A stretch of DNA of 64,000 bases from Labyrinthula sp. Ha (taxonomy: Eukaryota > Sar > Bigyra > Labyrinthulida > Labyrinthulaceae), in contig JAALGZ010000029.1 in the NCBI GenBank assembly GCA_015227615.1, forward strand, positions 372,001 through 436,000, written 5' to 3'. The notes beneath the pieces are model-generated. The model ran no database searches and was not told where the DNA came from. It saw nothing but the letters and a program-made list of their open reading frames with translations. Positions 1 through 15,000 of the stretch are shown in pieces. A program made the translations under genes and the position numbers. Numbering within the stretch: position 1 is the first letter of the stretch; each line of letters opens with the position of its first letter.

Positions 1-2
1 TC

Positions 3-26
3 GGGTTTTCTAATTCCTTTGAGGAG
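3..26 (+). CDS. Possible upstream exon end of the giant gene
   Basis: The frame beginning at base 3 reads GFSNSFEE to base 26 and is followed at once by GTAC. Joining it to base 58 keeps phase 0 and removes the TAG at 55-57. Only 24 bases are visible, so chance openness cannot be excluded. The support is the size match of the resulting intron to the two well-supported introns in the RGS gene. Confidence 0.35.
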
Positions 27-57
27 GTACAGGAATGACATTGCCATTATCATTTAG
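27..57 (+). other. Candidate 31-nt intron of the giant gene
   Basis: The stretch starts GTACAG and ends ATCATTTAG, and contains AATGAC as a possible branch site. Its length (31 nt) is close to the 28- and 29-nt introns seen at 54382 and 54500, which also end in TAG. If it is not an intron, the true donor lies left of the window, but an acceptor at 55-57 is still the simplest reading because coding sense starts at base 58. Confidence 0.45.
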
Positions 58-3000
58 GTCCACTGGCTGAGCTTTGTTATTAGCATTGATGGAGACCTTC
101 ATAGAGAAACGTCTTCTACAGTGTTTTCCGGGTCTAAATTGAACAGAGCCGAGTCTGTTTATGGAGGTAGCCTCATTTCTCTATCGGCTGGAAACCACAT
201 AATTGAGGTTCTTTGGCGGCGTAGTAAAATTAGGACAACACTTACAGCTCCTTGGTGGCTCACTGATCCAACTATTCTGGATGGCTTTGTGTCTGGTATA
301 AACTTGATTGCCTTGAAAATATTTAATGGGAAGGTAATAGGTTCTATCCCAGAGCCCATTGTAAGTAACGTAAATGAGCCTTCAGTCAGATCTAAAAATT
401 TGTTTGATGATTGGGATTTTGAAGTTTTGCCTGGAGTTTGGATAACGCTTCCCGAGTTTCACAGGGAATTATACTTAGATACAGGAAGAACGTATAAACT
501 GTACTTTGATTACGGACTGTTAAACGAAGAATTTATAGGAGCTGAGATTGGCCATAATCTGATGTTTGAGTCCATTGAGTTTCGTATTGCAGTTGACTTT
601 AGCTATTATTATGCATCTAGCACTGAAATATCGTACGCTGAGGCCGGAGCTACAGTAGAAAGGTTCATGCTAGTGCTTTCGCTGAGTCCAGGTTCGCATT
701 CATTTGATTTGCAGTTTCGTTTTGTTGGACAGCAGGATATAACTGAAAAAATCCGCACGGATCTATACTCTTGGTTTGAAGGGTATGGTTCACGATTTTC
801 TCTCTTGTCGCTTGAGCTCTTCCGTAACTCGCCACCTATTTTTCAACGAACTTCTCATGAAGGTCAGCTCGTTATAGAAGAAAATCTAACAGCTCTTTCC
901 GTAGTTTTTGAAGAGGATACCACTGCAGTAGTTGATGGAATTCTACTACTTGACGCAGATTTTGGTCCGTCCGATTTAGAGAAAAATGTGACTCTTTATG
1001 TAAGCACAACTAAGGGGGTTCTGAGTTATCTGTGTAACCAAAGCAGCGAGTCTCATTTCTATCACGAATGTGTTTTGGGTCCATCACAGTTGGTCATTAA
1101 TATGTCATATAGTAAGGTTAGATCGATCTTGAAGAAACTATACTTCACTCCCGTTGAGAATTATGTAGGAACAGAAATAGTACATATTTCTGTTTCCGAT
1201 AATGGTTGCTGTGGGATAGGCCATTCGAAAGCTGCTTCGTTGAAACTTTCATTTGAAACCTTGTCCGTTCCAGACCCCCCAAGCTTAGTGATGAATATCA
1301 GCTGCGGAAAATCGGGAGCTAAAATTTCTGAAACCCGAGTATCCCTTCATGTTCTTGAACCGGATAAGACTATATTCCCAGCAAGAAATTGCATGTTGAA
1401 CTTTTATTCATTTTCTGTGTACTTCGTAATTGAGAATCTTAGTTTCCATCATCAAGCTCGAGGAAATTTTTCAAATTACCTGCAGATAGAAGGTCCTTGC
1501 TCGATGAGAGTAAACTTAGTTGCACGTCAAACATTGTTCTGGTACGGTCAGTTGCCTTCAACAAATGAAGTTCGACGTATGAACATAGTATTGAAGACGA
1601 ATGGGTTCTCTGCCTTTTATGTTTTAGAGGGTAAGTCAAAGTATGGGCGACAACGCCTCTCGGAAATTTCATGCTTGAGTTATTTGGAACTAGATATTGA
1701 TCCCGAGCCTGCAGTGTTCGATGATGTGGAGCTCAGGACTTCCAGGACAAGCAGCTGTCTATCTGCAGAACGCATTAGGAGCACAGGATTAACCTCTGCC
1801 TGGGAACCCTTTTCCGGGTACGATGTCATTAGTTCCACCATTGGTGCCATCTCCTATGTATTGCACTTCCGTGACCTCCTATATCATAATCTAGTCCGTG
1901 TTACACCTACGGAGATTCTTCTTCCAACAGGAACAGAATTCTTTGCCTTTACAGTAATTTTCAATGAGGAATTTAACCCCCCCCTTACAAACACCTGCAC
2001 ATGCGCTGTGCAGAATAGTTCTCAGGCTATTGCATATGCAGAACTATCAATGAACTCCTTTTTCGAAGGCTCTTGCCCTTTCTATTCTAAGAATCTCGAA
2101 ATTCTCAAACCCGTTAGCTTTTGGGTAGAATGTAGTGGTTTAGGGACTAACAGGCATACAATATTTACTCATGAACCCAATTTTCAGCTTCTACCTGAGA
2201 GTAGTGTGTTTGCCCTAGAACTGGATAAAAGCCTTTCATTCCTTGTTCCCGTGACTCTGGATATGGAGAATCTAGAGTGTGTTATTCTAGGGAAATATAA
2301 TTCTAGGGTTTTGGCAACTTCTCGTATGATAGCCACCTCTAATAGGAATGCTATCTGCTATCCCAATTTTACAGAGTCTGGTAACGCGATAGTAGGTGCC
2401 ATGGAGATTACAATAATTTTGAAATCCCGTCTTAGTTCACATATAAGATTACGAAGCTCATCAATTGCCTTATTTGGAATGAATCAGTTTAGTTTTACAT
2501 GCGAGATTTCGACCTCAAACTACCCCCAAATGTTGCAACTTACCTTCGAACATTTTCATAATTTAAAATTTGCACTTGAAATAGAAAAAATCAGAAGTTA
2601 TTTCAGTTTGTTTATGGATTGCTGCGGTTTTAGAAACATTAGTTCAAATTCATGGAAACTTGCCTCTGGACAGCTGCATATTGCGTTAAACACAGGATTT
2701 GTATCTAAGGAAGTAAAACTATTCTGGAAGGCTTATCAACTAGCCGAATCCAACTGCTTTGTCTCAAGCCGCAATGTCTACTTCCGCATCTCTCATCAAT
2801 TGGTGTTTTTTAATCCTGGTGCTGTAGTGTTATTCACTGTGCATGGGCTTCTCAATATTGATTTTAAATGTGTATTGCAGCACAATAGAACGACCCTGAG
2901 TTCACTCGAAGTTATGAAGCAACATAACAGTACGTATGCTCTTAAGTTTTCGAGTCCGCATATAGATAACTATTCTTCTTTTTGCTGGTGTTGTCTTATT

Positions 3001-6000
3001 TGTCGTTTCACACTTGTTGCTGAAGCTTTTCGATCATGTTTTACGTGCGCCACGAGGTTTGAAATCAAAATTTTAGGGGAAGTTCGGACATTTATGCCTG
3101 GACAGAGTGTTGTATACATTAGTACTATCGCTGCATCACCTGAAATTCTCATGTCATTTTCCTTTAGATGTGTTCATATCTTGAATGAAAAATCTATTAA
3201 TTTCAGCAGTCTAAGGTACGAAGCAAACAAACTGTCCTGTGAAGTACCAGAATTCACGACTGTACCGCGAGGTATACACAGAATAAGGCTTGCCTTGGGG
3301 ACACAGGATTTAGGAGTTCTTAGTAATATTGTTAGTTACTTTACAGCGAAGTCTCTAAGGATTCTCGATAATGGAACGTTCTACTTGGTGGTCAGGTCAC
3401 AGCATTTGAGCTTTCAACTATCATACCCTGTTCTGACTGAACTCCCTGAGGAAACATTGTTCCTGTGTAGACTTGATGCTAGATCTACATATCCTTGTGC
3501 TGTAGGATATCTAGGAAGCCTTCAGTGCATGTTTACCGTTCCGGCATCCTTCAAAGGTTTGTTTAAGCCAAGCTTTTTTTTTGGAACGGTGCAGCTACCT
3601 TCGAGTGTATACATCGTGGTGAACGTTGGATTAACCCCTAGCATTTACCATTTTGAACCCCAAATAATATCTTCTGCTTATCACGGCGGCTTCTCGATAC
3701 AGGGAATAGGTTTTAATTATTCTGCGTCCTCCCTCGGTTGCAAGATTAATGGTATTTCAGTAAGTCTACGGTATTTATCCTCAAAAGAACTCTATTGCGG
3801 GCCAAGAAATATTGTTCATAGTTCGCATGAATGTGTTGAACCACCATTCACCGTTGTTAGCGTTCTGGTTGATCACAGTAAGGTTGGTCAGTTCGTTGTA
3901 TACTGCGCTCCTGAGCCAACACATTTAGTTGTGTTGTCAACTTTGCCAACTCTTGGCATTCTTGTTTTAGAGCAAGTTAGGAGAGGCCCTCGAGTAAGAC
4001 TTCTGGGCTATCAAAGTCTAAAGGTTCAGCGAAAAAACAGTTGTCGGGGTAATTACTGCGTCTTTTTAGATAAAATACCTTTTGGTGAGTTGCATTGTTT
4101 GCACGAAGCAAAGTCTCCTAAAACCGTGTGTTTCCTCGGCGCCAATCGTACCTTTAGAACTTTAACTTTTTTTCTCACCTATAATAATATAGAATTCTGG
4201 GAGGTTGAGCATATAGCCAATTCCCCGATGAGTCCGGAGCGATTCCAGGGAGTAACAATTGGGGGGACCTATGGCACGGTTAACACAGGAAGCTTTGAAG
4301 TAAAACACAAGCGACTTTTCAAAGAAACATTACCTTTATTGAGCATAAGTCAAAATCCGCGAACTCTATATCCTTGCTACCCAAAGGACTCTTTGACGTG
4401 TTACTTCGAAGTATCAAAGTGGATTGATGGCTGCAGCTTAAATGCAACAATAATAAGTCTGCAGGTTAACTCCCTTGTCTTGGCGAGCTTGTTTTCTTCT
4501 CTACATAGTAAGAGTCCAAGTATGTCGAGTGGATTTGAGTATTCTGAGAGCGCAGCAAAGGCACGTTGTATCCAGAATCTTCCAAGAAATTCAAAAAACA
4601 TTATATTTCCACGTAAATTCAAATCACGTACGGTTGGCAACATTCATGTCGCAAGCCTTAAACGAAAAGTTAATAGTGAAACTAGACAGGTTACTTACGA
4701 GGGAAGTCTAGACGCCAGGTTCCAGTCCTTCTCCTGCAAGTTAGATAAAGCTGGTGGCCCCCATTATGTAGTTCGCTCCAATGTTTCAGCGGAACACTTT
4801 CTATGCCGTTTTTCAGAGATTGACCCTGGATCCTATGGACTGTTCCTTCAGAATGAGTTCACTGCGTTTGTTGGTAATGTCAGTTTTCCGTCCTTCTTCC
4901 TTATTGGACAGGTAGAATGTCCTTCATCGGATCTAGTTTTTAATTTTACCTGCATTTCTACTACAGTTCGAAGAAATGAAGATTGGCTTTGTAGTTATGA
5001 CTTTGCAGACAATACGTCTATTATCAGAAGGCTTGTGCTTGCTTCTAATTCAATATTGCTGTGTGAGAGGCTATGGAGTGAAGTATCTTATTCTTTATCC
5101 CTAAAGGGGAAGAATAGCTATTCTAATCATTTGCCATATACCTGGAAAAGAATTGAATTAGAGCCTTCGCCACTAGTAGCTCTCGCGGGTACGAAGGTGC
5201 TAACCATTGACTTACCGATTTCCTTGAACAATTTCAGTTATTGTGTGGCTAAAAATTACATTACCCCTGTTCAATGCGAGAATTCCCAATGTACCTGTTC
5301 ATTCACTACATATTCCTTGGGAATCGCCAACACTTTTAGTCCCTTTGATGCTTATGTATTGCAACCTGGGTTCTCGCAGGTGCAGGTTGTTCGAACTATA
5401 AATGTTTTGCCTAAAATTCTTGTAGTTTCTGCAGCAATGGTATACAATACGTATGAGCTATCTTCCTTTATCGAAATAAGTTTGCTAGAATCAATTAAAT
5501 TGAATGAAGAACGTTGCTTTCTGGTAAATACCGCGGAGAATGCAACAAACCAACGCACCATTGGAATTGAAGGAGTCGGTAACGATTCTCTATATAATAC
5601 TTCGTTGAAAATACGCTCGAAAAACTTATTTCACTTGCCGTTTAGCTTGCCTTTTTGGTACGTTTATATTTCATGTTTTGGTTTACAAGTATCTAGCATG
5701 CTTACCGTTAATGCTACAAACCTATTTGCTCAGCAGGATATAAGCATGTATAATGTTGCGCAGGGTCTGGATGCTCTTTTAGAAGAAGAGATATTGAACA
5801 TGTTTCCTGTAAACAAAGTTTTAGTTCTCAGTATTGGGGAGCCTGGTGCCGTCCAACTAGGTATTTCTTTGAAATATGGTCATAAAATTGAGAACTTTAA
5901 TTACACATGTTCTTTTTTCTGCCAGAAAAATATTCACCGTTTCTCGAGTAATTATGGTGGTTCTGATATGTGGGGAAGCTATTTTATGACTTGCCAAACG

Positions 6001-9000
6001 CCTGTTCTTTACCGTTCAAATATTTGTTCGCTTCATATTTTGCTGGAGCGTGGTATCAGTGATTCTCTTTCTTTTTTCAACATGAGTTGTATACACTATG
6101 TGGAAAATTATTACTTTAGAAGCTTCTTTATGCAAGATGGTGACAGAGCATATAAAATTTTATTCGAGATAAGCAGGCAGCCTTATCATAGAGTGGAATG
6201 CCTTCAAATATTTGAAAATCAGACGAGTTTTGTGTTACCATCTAAGAAAATCTCAAACGCTGTTTTTTCCTGTGCCATGGAGATTGACCACTTTGGGAAT
6301 AGCTGTGTTAAATTGTTACCCCAATACTTACCGAAGCGGTTCAGTAAAACCGGTTGTATTCAATTATTGGAGAGACGTTTTTTGAAGACACAAGAGGCAA
6401 CCTCCTCTTGCTTATCCTTGGACTGGTTATTTGGAGTCGTACTTAAATGGCCAAATTTTCAAGCTCTTCAGATAAACAATGAGCTTTTCCCGTTGCTCCA
6501 TCCGAAGCAAGAGTTCATAGTAGTTTCTAGTATCGCGGAATATGAAATTGAACCTACTGCGTCATGCTTGTTGGAAAAGCAAACCTTTACTGCAAGGGTG
6601 CTCCAAATTCAGATGCGGAAGCATGAGGTTCGGTATCTAATGGAATGCTCATTTCATGGTTTTCCGTTTAGAATGCAGCTTCCTTATCTTCTTCAGCTAA
6701 AGTTCGAGAGTTACAGCTTTGCTACTGAACTGGGTAGAATAAGCTTTGAGAGCAATGAGCATTTCTGCCGATTGCGTTTCCCTAAAATTTTAGTTCATGA
6801 TCCCATTGTAGTGGTCACTGCCACTCCAGTTGATGAAGAACTAAAACTTGAACTAAGGTTTGGGTTACAGAGGCACGATTTAGATTGGAGATGGGAAGAC
6901 TCGACCACGATTGTATCGAATGATGGTTGGCATTTGACCGGAAATTTTAGTGTCAGCCTCCTTTTGCCTGGTGCAGCAAATGTACTCTGTGGCCATATCG
7001 AGGTTTTGCAGCTTGATTTTTCTAATCTGTTGTTTTATGATAGGAAAGTGATGCTCAATGTTTCTTTCCCACAGCTCGTGAAGACGCGGATTGTGCTTAG
7101 TTCATTCGTTTGCCAAGATATGCAATTTCGTAACACAATGCATTATGAAAAGTGGAAAAATCTGTCACTAAGTTTGTATTCGATACCAAGTGGTTCAGTT
7201 TGCTACGGAGATTTTAGGGTCGAGCCTATTTATACAGCTATGGTTCTGAAAAGGAATCTTGAATTTTCTATGGGAAAGTTTTGGGCCCCTTATCTGGCCC
7301 TCCTTAGCTTTTCTCCGAAGTGCTTGGAAACTTCCAGAGTTGTTCGGGTTCATTTTACGTTTAGACAGCACATACTATTACCTAACAGTGTAGCACTTCA
7401 TCTTGAGCTGAATGGTGAGAGTTTTTCCTGCAAGGTTTTCCTTGTTAAGTTATCTTGTAACGTATATCTTAAAAACAAAATCGACGACAGCACTTTAACG
7501 GGCCGTGTGATTGCTCATAGCAAATCGATAAGAATTTCTAACCGTGTTGCGGTTATAGTCAAATTCTGCATACTCAGAATAAGTTCTTCTGAGAAAAAGC
7601 TTTCTGTTCGATCTCTCGACGGATCATTTGATGGCTTCGTGTTAGGACATGGGAATGCCCAGAGTTGTCGAGATAGTGTGCAGCTGGAACAACTCCATTT
7701 TCTTTACCACAACAGCGCTGATGTCAACGTTCAAGGTAAAATGAGAAGCTTGTGCCTCCAAAAAAACTATTACCTCATAGCATCACCACGGTTGCTATCA
7801 TTTCCTATAGAGAAACCCCTCGATCCATATTCAGAAACTTTTTTTAGTGTCTATTGTAGAAAAACGAATGATTCTAGTAGTATAATACTTTATTCTTGGG
7901 GAAAGTTAGGACCAGTTTATCGCAATAAGTGTTGGTCCATATTGGGCAGATTGGTTAATGATGAGTTGCCAACAGCAAGAGTTCTTGTGGACATTTTCAT
8001 TGGCCGTACGCAATACAATGGCGCTATATCTTTTGAAGATCGTGCCTCCCGTGCACAGATATGTTACTTGCTCTCACAAACGCAGCTTTGTTGGATGCAT
8101 GGCTGGGTGGGTGAGGAAGCGTCTTTCAAGCTTCCAGGTCGTAACTTATGGTCATGGCCAGCTACTTTTCGAAGTTTGAAGAGAAATACACGCCTGCTGG
8201 AGATAGAACGAGCAAATTATGGAAAACTAAATGTAGGCCCCGCTCAATGTTTTCCAGTAAGTAATGGTGCTTTTATTCGGGTTTATGGAAATTTTCTTGA
8301 TTTTATTATCGTTTCATGTACAGTGATACTTAAAAATGATTTAGCCAGGATAGTTGGACGAGCAACCTATTCAAGCCAAGAACTTGATTGTTTCATAAAC
8401 GATGATTCTAAGAAATTCTTAACTACCAAGTATGTACAGTTGCTGCAGATTGAAACCGCATCAAGCGAATTTTATTATACAGTCCATAATTGCCCAGAGA
8501 TTACTTCGGTATTTCCATATCAGTTTGAAGCTGTCCCAGATCTATCATTATTTACTCAAATAGAAGGTTTGAATCTATCCTTTGTAAGTAAGACTACCTG
8601 TAAGCTACAGCAGTATTGTTCTGGCACGCCTTTTGCAGCGACCGCAGACTTCACGGTAATAAATGAGACTTTTGGCATGTGTACCAGCTTTGTATTCATG
8701 GAACAGAGGCTTATTGAATTTGGTTGTCCACTTGTGGTACCAACAAGTTTATACGTGCAGTTTGGTGATAAGGAACTGACGTTTATAAGAAATTCTCTTT
8801 TCTTATTGTTGTCAGTACCAGTGGTAAACCATTTATGGACTTCACAGCAAGATGCAGTAACTCTGCAACTAGAATTTAAAAATTTCTTGTTTTCTGTTGG
8901 AACGGAACAGAACGTGAAATGTAGAACTGGGGAAATTGTTGCAGAAGCAGAAGTTACCTCAAAAAAAATAATTTGTACATTTCGAGAGACATTTTCGTGC

Positions 9001-12000
9001 AACGAGAGTTGCAGTGCATTGAATATTGCTTTTCAAAGTTTTCAGTACGAGGTTCGAGTCAATTCTCATGGCAAACCACTTGCTATATCAATACCTTGTA
9101 ACCCAACCATCCAAAGAGCAGAGGTGGAATATCTTCTGAATGGAAAGCCTGCGCTTATGTTAAAAGGCTCGCTATTCTCTAATGAACCCTTACCTTTATT
9201 TTGTTCTATTCGCAGGGCCAATAATTCAAAAAATATTTTAGTTCCTCTTTCCCTCTCCAATTCAGAGTTTGGAACCTGCTTATTCGAACTAGGGATGGAT
9301 GTCTCGCTCTTTCGGGAAGGCTCCCTAGTCAAGCTTTGCATCTCTTGGTGTGGATCAAGACAGAATGAAGCAGAAATTTTTTCTTCAAGTAATGACATCT
9401 ACACAGATACAATGCACATGAGCAATTCAAATGCTATGAAATTGGGGTGCGTTGGGATTCAACGACCTGTTCTTTCTTGCCTCATGCGAAATTCAGCCCG
9501 GAACGTGTATGTAGAATACAACAAGCAGCCTAGGGACATGGGTCCTTTTTCTCTGTATAGGCTAGCATCAAAGTCTGAAATTTTATCAGTAAGATACCGG
9601 TTTCTATGCTGTGTTTATCCGGTAATGGAAAATGAATCTTCTCTCCTTAAGGGAAAGGAGGCTACAGAATCCAGCGTCCACTTATCAAATACCAAGTGCC
9701 GAAATGAGTTTTTCAAACCTCTCTTGTATGTGGTGCTTTCGTCTCATAGATCCTGCCCCCGCCTTCTGAATAAACATGTGCAAGAAATCAATTTTCGTAT
9801 TAAAGGTTTGTTAGCAGAGTTTGATACAGAGGATTTAATGGTTGATTTTGGTTCGCGCTTGATGTTTCCTCTAATTTACAAAGGATCAACGAACAGAGTG
9901 TCACAAGTCCTGGCTCGACTTATCAATGACGATGTTTTGAATTTAGTAATCGGATGTCTGCTGATAAAACCTCCCTTTTTCCTTTGTGCATCTGGTTCTT
10001 TTCTGCCGTTAGGAAAATACCAGGTTCAACTTAGTCTTGACAACTTATTTTGGCTCCCTTCTGCCCGAACGGTGATCGTAGAATATGAACCTTTATACAT
10101 AAAAAAACTTAGCCCTGCAAATGTTTTTTGCAGCACTCAGTTAATGACGTTGGAACTTGAGCTCTCTTTTATTCCAAAAAAAGGGCGTGTTATTCTTGTA
10201 ACGTTGGAAAGAAGCTGGGGTTGTGAAATAGTGTTTGGGAGTCAGAAAGTCCTGTGCCAAGTTGTCCCGCATCGGGTAGGTTGCTCTCATATTACTGTAG
10301 TTAATCTGGACAAATGGTTACTATGGCGCTCTGCAAAAATATTATTCTGTGTATATAAACCGTTAGAGGTCCCTGGGGGAACTAGTGTAGTGCTCTATCC
10401 CGGCTCACCTGTGTATGTTCAGTTACGACAAATCCCGAAACCAGTGGAAACTGCTTTGTTTATTGGATGCTTGTTTAATAATATTTTTTCACATTTTGAA
10501 CGTGTAAATGAAACTTGGGGCATCTGTATTAATAAATCGCCTTGTGCTTCAGTTTCTCATATTTTGGATCTTCGCATATATGTTGTTTGGTCGGCTAAGT
10601 CTTTTCAAAACCTGAACTTGACTTTCAGAACTTTGTACTGCAAGGAAAAACCTTCTAGATTATTAGCAAAGAAGGCCGGTGTAATAAATAATACCATTCG
10701 AATTCAACTTTCTGGATCAGCCGTAGCACTTTGGGGAAATAAATCCAAGTGTCTAATTTATACAGATATAGATTATTTCTACACACCCGCGAAGATGGAT
10801 ATGTATAGCAATATAGTTTGCTGGTATTCTTTAAGTACTATCCGGCACTTGAATAATTCTTCGCTGACGACAAGAATGAGTTTTTCTGAAACAGGGCATG
10901 TTTTTCTGCCTGTTAGTGCTGAATGGTTATATTCAAAGGTAGAAATTCATCGGGTTTCCCCTGTGGTAGTAACTGAAAATGTACCTTTCCTAAGTTTGTA
11001 CGGTAAATATGATGCCGAGAACATCTTTTGCAATATTAGTAGCTATGTAGAGAAACCCACTGGATTCCAGAGTAACAGCCTACTTTGCGATGTTTTAAGC
11101 ACCTTCCAAACATTAAATATTTCCCAATGTACAGACGTAAGCATCTTTAATAGCAAGACTAAAGCGCGGTCTGATATCTATAATGTTTTTTTCCAAATAG
11201 GAACCCCGGAGCTCGTTCTGGTTAAGTATCTGGTAGAAAAAAAGCGCAGTATTGTATCTATTGTTGCTACATTTAGAATAAACAAAGCATTAGCTGGAGG
11301 AAGTTTCAGATGCAAAGGTGTTTATTCTAGTGGACGTCTACTTGGGCTAATCTCAATTGTAGATGACAGTTTTCTTTGCGAGTTCAGGGGCCAGGAAGCC
11401 CTTGGCGTGCATACCATTTCCGCAACTGTCACTTATTGCCAAGAGTTTGTGGTTCAAAAGCTATTTCTTATTAATAAAAACTTCCTCCCGATAGTAGGGA
11501 TGTTTGTAGCTGATCTGCCAGCCAACGTCGTCAATGTGGTAGTGGAGAACAAAGTCTTGCATACGCGTTCTACATACATTTTGAGCATACAAGATACCAT
11601 TACGGAGGATACCACGTTTCGGTGCTTAAACAATATTACTTCAGGTGTCATTTGCCCTTTGATAACTAATCGTGATGATTATATTCCTTTACGGGGTATA
11701 CTCCTACCTGTACAAAGTGCTATTACCGATAGAACATTACCCATAAAATTTGGAAACACCATGGTTTGGTTAGATATCTACCTCTTTCTCAACACTGTCC
11801 TGGTCTTCGAGAGCTTTGAAGTTACCCTGAGCTCCGTACACCCCTATTGTTATGGACTGGCCTCTTGTCACGTTGGTAAATATTTTCTTGGCAACGGCAT
11901 CTGTGTTTCCCCTTTTGAGATAAAGTGTGTTTTCAACATACCCAATTCTTCGGACATTAAGCTTCCACTGCGAAGAAAGTTATTTGTTAAGTTCAGAAGT

Positions 12001-15000
12001 GGAAGCTTTGGTGTTACTAGACGTGACGTTCATTTTTCCCATGGCTACAAAATACAGTCAGTAGTACCTGACATGGTTTCAAGCGGCACAGCAACTAAGT
12101 TTCTGGTTGAACTTGATGGTGATATCACAAATGAACCCATACTTTGTTTTTTCGGGAACAGAAATCTAAGTTCGGTAGGATATTGCTTGGATTCTACCTG
12201 CATTTGTGAAATGTTACATATATTAGCTGAAGGGGCTGTAGAACTTTTTCTTAACATTACCCGGGTGGAAAGTGCTCCCAATTTAGTGGTCTGTGCTCAG
12301 CCTGTGGTGTCAGGTTTTTCACCTGCACTACTTACAACTCGTATGCATTTTCAGGAAATTGTAGTGTATGGGTATGACTTTAATAAATTTATTGCGTTGT
12401 CATGCCAGCAAGACAATCTATACTTAAGAGCTGTCTACCTAAATCCCTGGAGCATTAAATGTACTGCAATTACGATTGAACCTGGAAGACATTCTCTTTC
12501 GGTTTCCAATGACAATATTACCTTTACCTTTGTTGGCAGGTTTCTAGTTCATAAATTTTACCACACTTTGATAATGTATCCAAGAAATATCTTGGACATT
12601 GAAAATGTTGACTTAACTTTTTCTGAAATGAGAATCTTCGAGGCTATTCAGTATTGTTTCTTTGTTGAATGGAGAACCCTCCTGTGTGCTGTAATGAGCT
12701 CCACCACTTTACGCTGCATCCTGCCAGCTAATATATTAATCTCTTATAGGAAAGTTCAAGGTTTTATTGGCAGTTGCAACGGCATTCGCCTGAGCGTACC
12801 AACCTGGTTGACAATTGAAGAAAGCCCAAAGGTTATCCTGGAGAGGGAGGGGTTGGTCCCAGCATTCCCTGTTTTCTTCAAGGTAATTAACATGACAGGT
12901 GGGTTGCTTCAGTGTCAATTAAACGATGATCATGCTCAGGGGAAGATAGTCCTTGAGGCACAATTCCATGAACAGACGAAGGATTTTGTGTGTCCTTTTA
13001 ACAGCAACTGGGCCATCGGGGATTTATTGAATTTTAGAATTATGTTGTGGTACGAAACGCGATATATATTATTGTTTCTGGATAAGCTCTGGGTTGTTGC
13101 AGCGCCAGAACCACTAAGAATATTGCCTCAGGTTGCTTTTGCGTCATCGTATAACGGGAGTTACGTTGTAGGAAGTGGTTTCTTGTCGCTGAAGAGATAT
13201 TATTGTGTTTTTAGCTCAACAAGCAGTTCCTCAATGACTACTATTGGTACCGTTATTACAAATGAGCGGCTGAGGTGCGCTCTACCTGTAGGACACTTAC
13301 TACCTGGCGACTATAAAATTCATCTGCAATCTTTGAACAAGTCATTCGACCTGATGTTAGTTCCACAGTTTCTGATAGTGTCTGCTAGGACCCAGTTTTA
13401 TACATTTTCCAGCGAAACAATTTCAATTACCCTTTTCCCGAAAGCACCTATCACGAAGAAACTTGGTAGAGAATTAGCGTGCCTGGTCGGTGATAGCTTT
13501 TTGTTGGCTGCACAAGTTGCAATGAACAGCGAAGGCGTAATTATCTCCTGTAGGGTGGAGGAAAAGCTATTATTGTTACCAGCTCTAGAGCACTCCATGC
13601 AGCTATATCCGCTCTTGAAGAATTTAAAGCTAGTTCAAAGCCCTATAATTATCACGTTTGTTGTAAAACCTTCTCTTTCGAGCATTAGGGAAAATATATA
13701 CCCAACTTCACAGTCTCTACAAGTAAAGGTGACAGGAACCGGTTTTTCCACAAACATTACCCATTGTAGGTTCAATAATGATGAAGATGTTATGATGATA
13801 GTTCAGAGTGCTAGTGAAGGAAATTGCCTACATACTGGCTTCGACTTTGAGGGAATACTATATTTTTCTGTTTTTAATGGACGTCAGGACATTTCATCCC
13901 AGCGCCTGTCTCTGCATCTAAAGTCATTGAGTGAAGTTACTCAGACCTCAACATTGCAAAGTAGCTGTATTCCTACGTCATCGCTTATTCTTGAAGTTTC
14001 TAATGGGAGCCCAATAGCAAGATACACGTGCTTGTATGGCAAACTTCAGGTAAGAGCGCATTATAGACATGGCAAGGTAATCTGCAGAATCCCTCAATGT
14101 TCAGAAGTCTTCCTTCATTTCAAGGAGACTGGTGTTATTGGACTTCAGTTACAAGAAGGTACTTTTAAGATATATTCAAACCGTTTCACATATTATCCTG
14201 AAAATATAATCAGTTCACAATCCACAGGACTTATTCCAAGTAACTCTGTTGCTGAAATATGGTTAGTAGGTTCATTTGAGTTGGTATCTGCGGTCTATCT
14301 TATTGAGACACCGTTTATACGGGTAATAGAGGGTGAAGCAATCATTGCTTTCTACAATGAAACTCATTTACTTTGTAGATTGCCGAAACTAACCCTATTC
14401 AGTTCCACTAGAAAACAAATTTGTCTTACAGTGCAGGAAAATAAATGTATTCCCTCTTTATCTGTTTTACTTGCAGTATTTCGTACTCCTGTTATTGAAT
14501 GGCGAGGACCCTATTTTCTAGATGAAGGCCAGAATGCTACGGTATTGGTCACAATATACCACAACATATTAACTGGCTTAGATGATATGTTTAAATGCCA
14601 TGGTATCTCAACATTTTCTAATTTTACTACTGACGCTGTTCCTTTCTTCGAAGAGGGGCTAAACACGCTTAGTTGCGCCATTTCTCAATTACCAGTAGGT
14701 AACTACATAATCTCTTTGATATATTCACCAACATGGAGTATACTTAATACTGATTTTGGAAACTCGACACTCCTAGTTAGACCCGCTGTTAAAGTGACCT
14801 TAGCTTACCCCCCTTTTCTATACTTCACCGCCGAAACAGAGCTTATGTTTCAAACGGAATTTCATGGTAGATTTGCCCGTTCTTGTTTTCTCCAGACAAG
14901 GTTACAAATTTTGCGGTACCCGCTAGTTTCGTTAAATACAGTGGAAGCTACCTGCAAGATTAGCCTCAACCAAGTGATTGAGATCAATCAGGTTGCGGTG

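Noticed and set aside
121-123. GTG at 121 as the start of the giant gene
   Set aside because: The frame is open and coding-like back to 58, after a splice-acceptor-like TAG; a nuclear gene would not normally start at this GTG.
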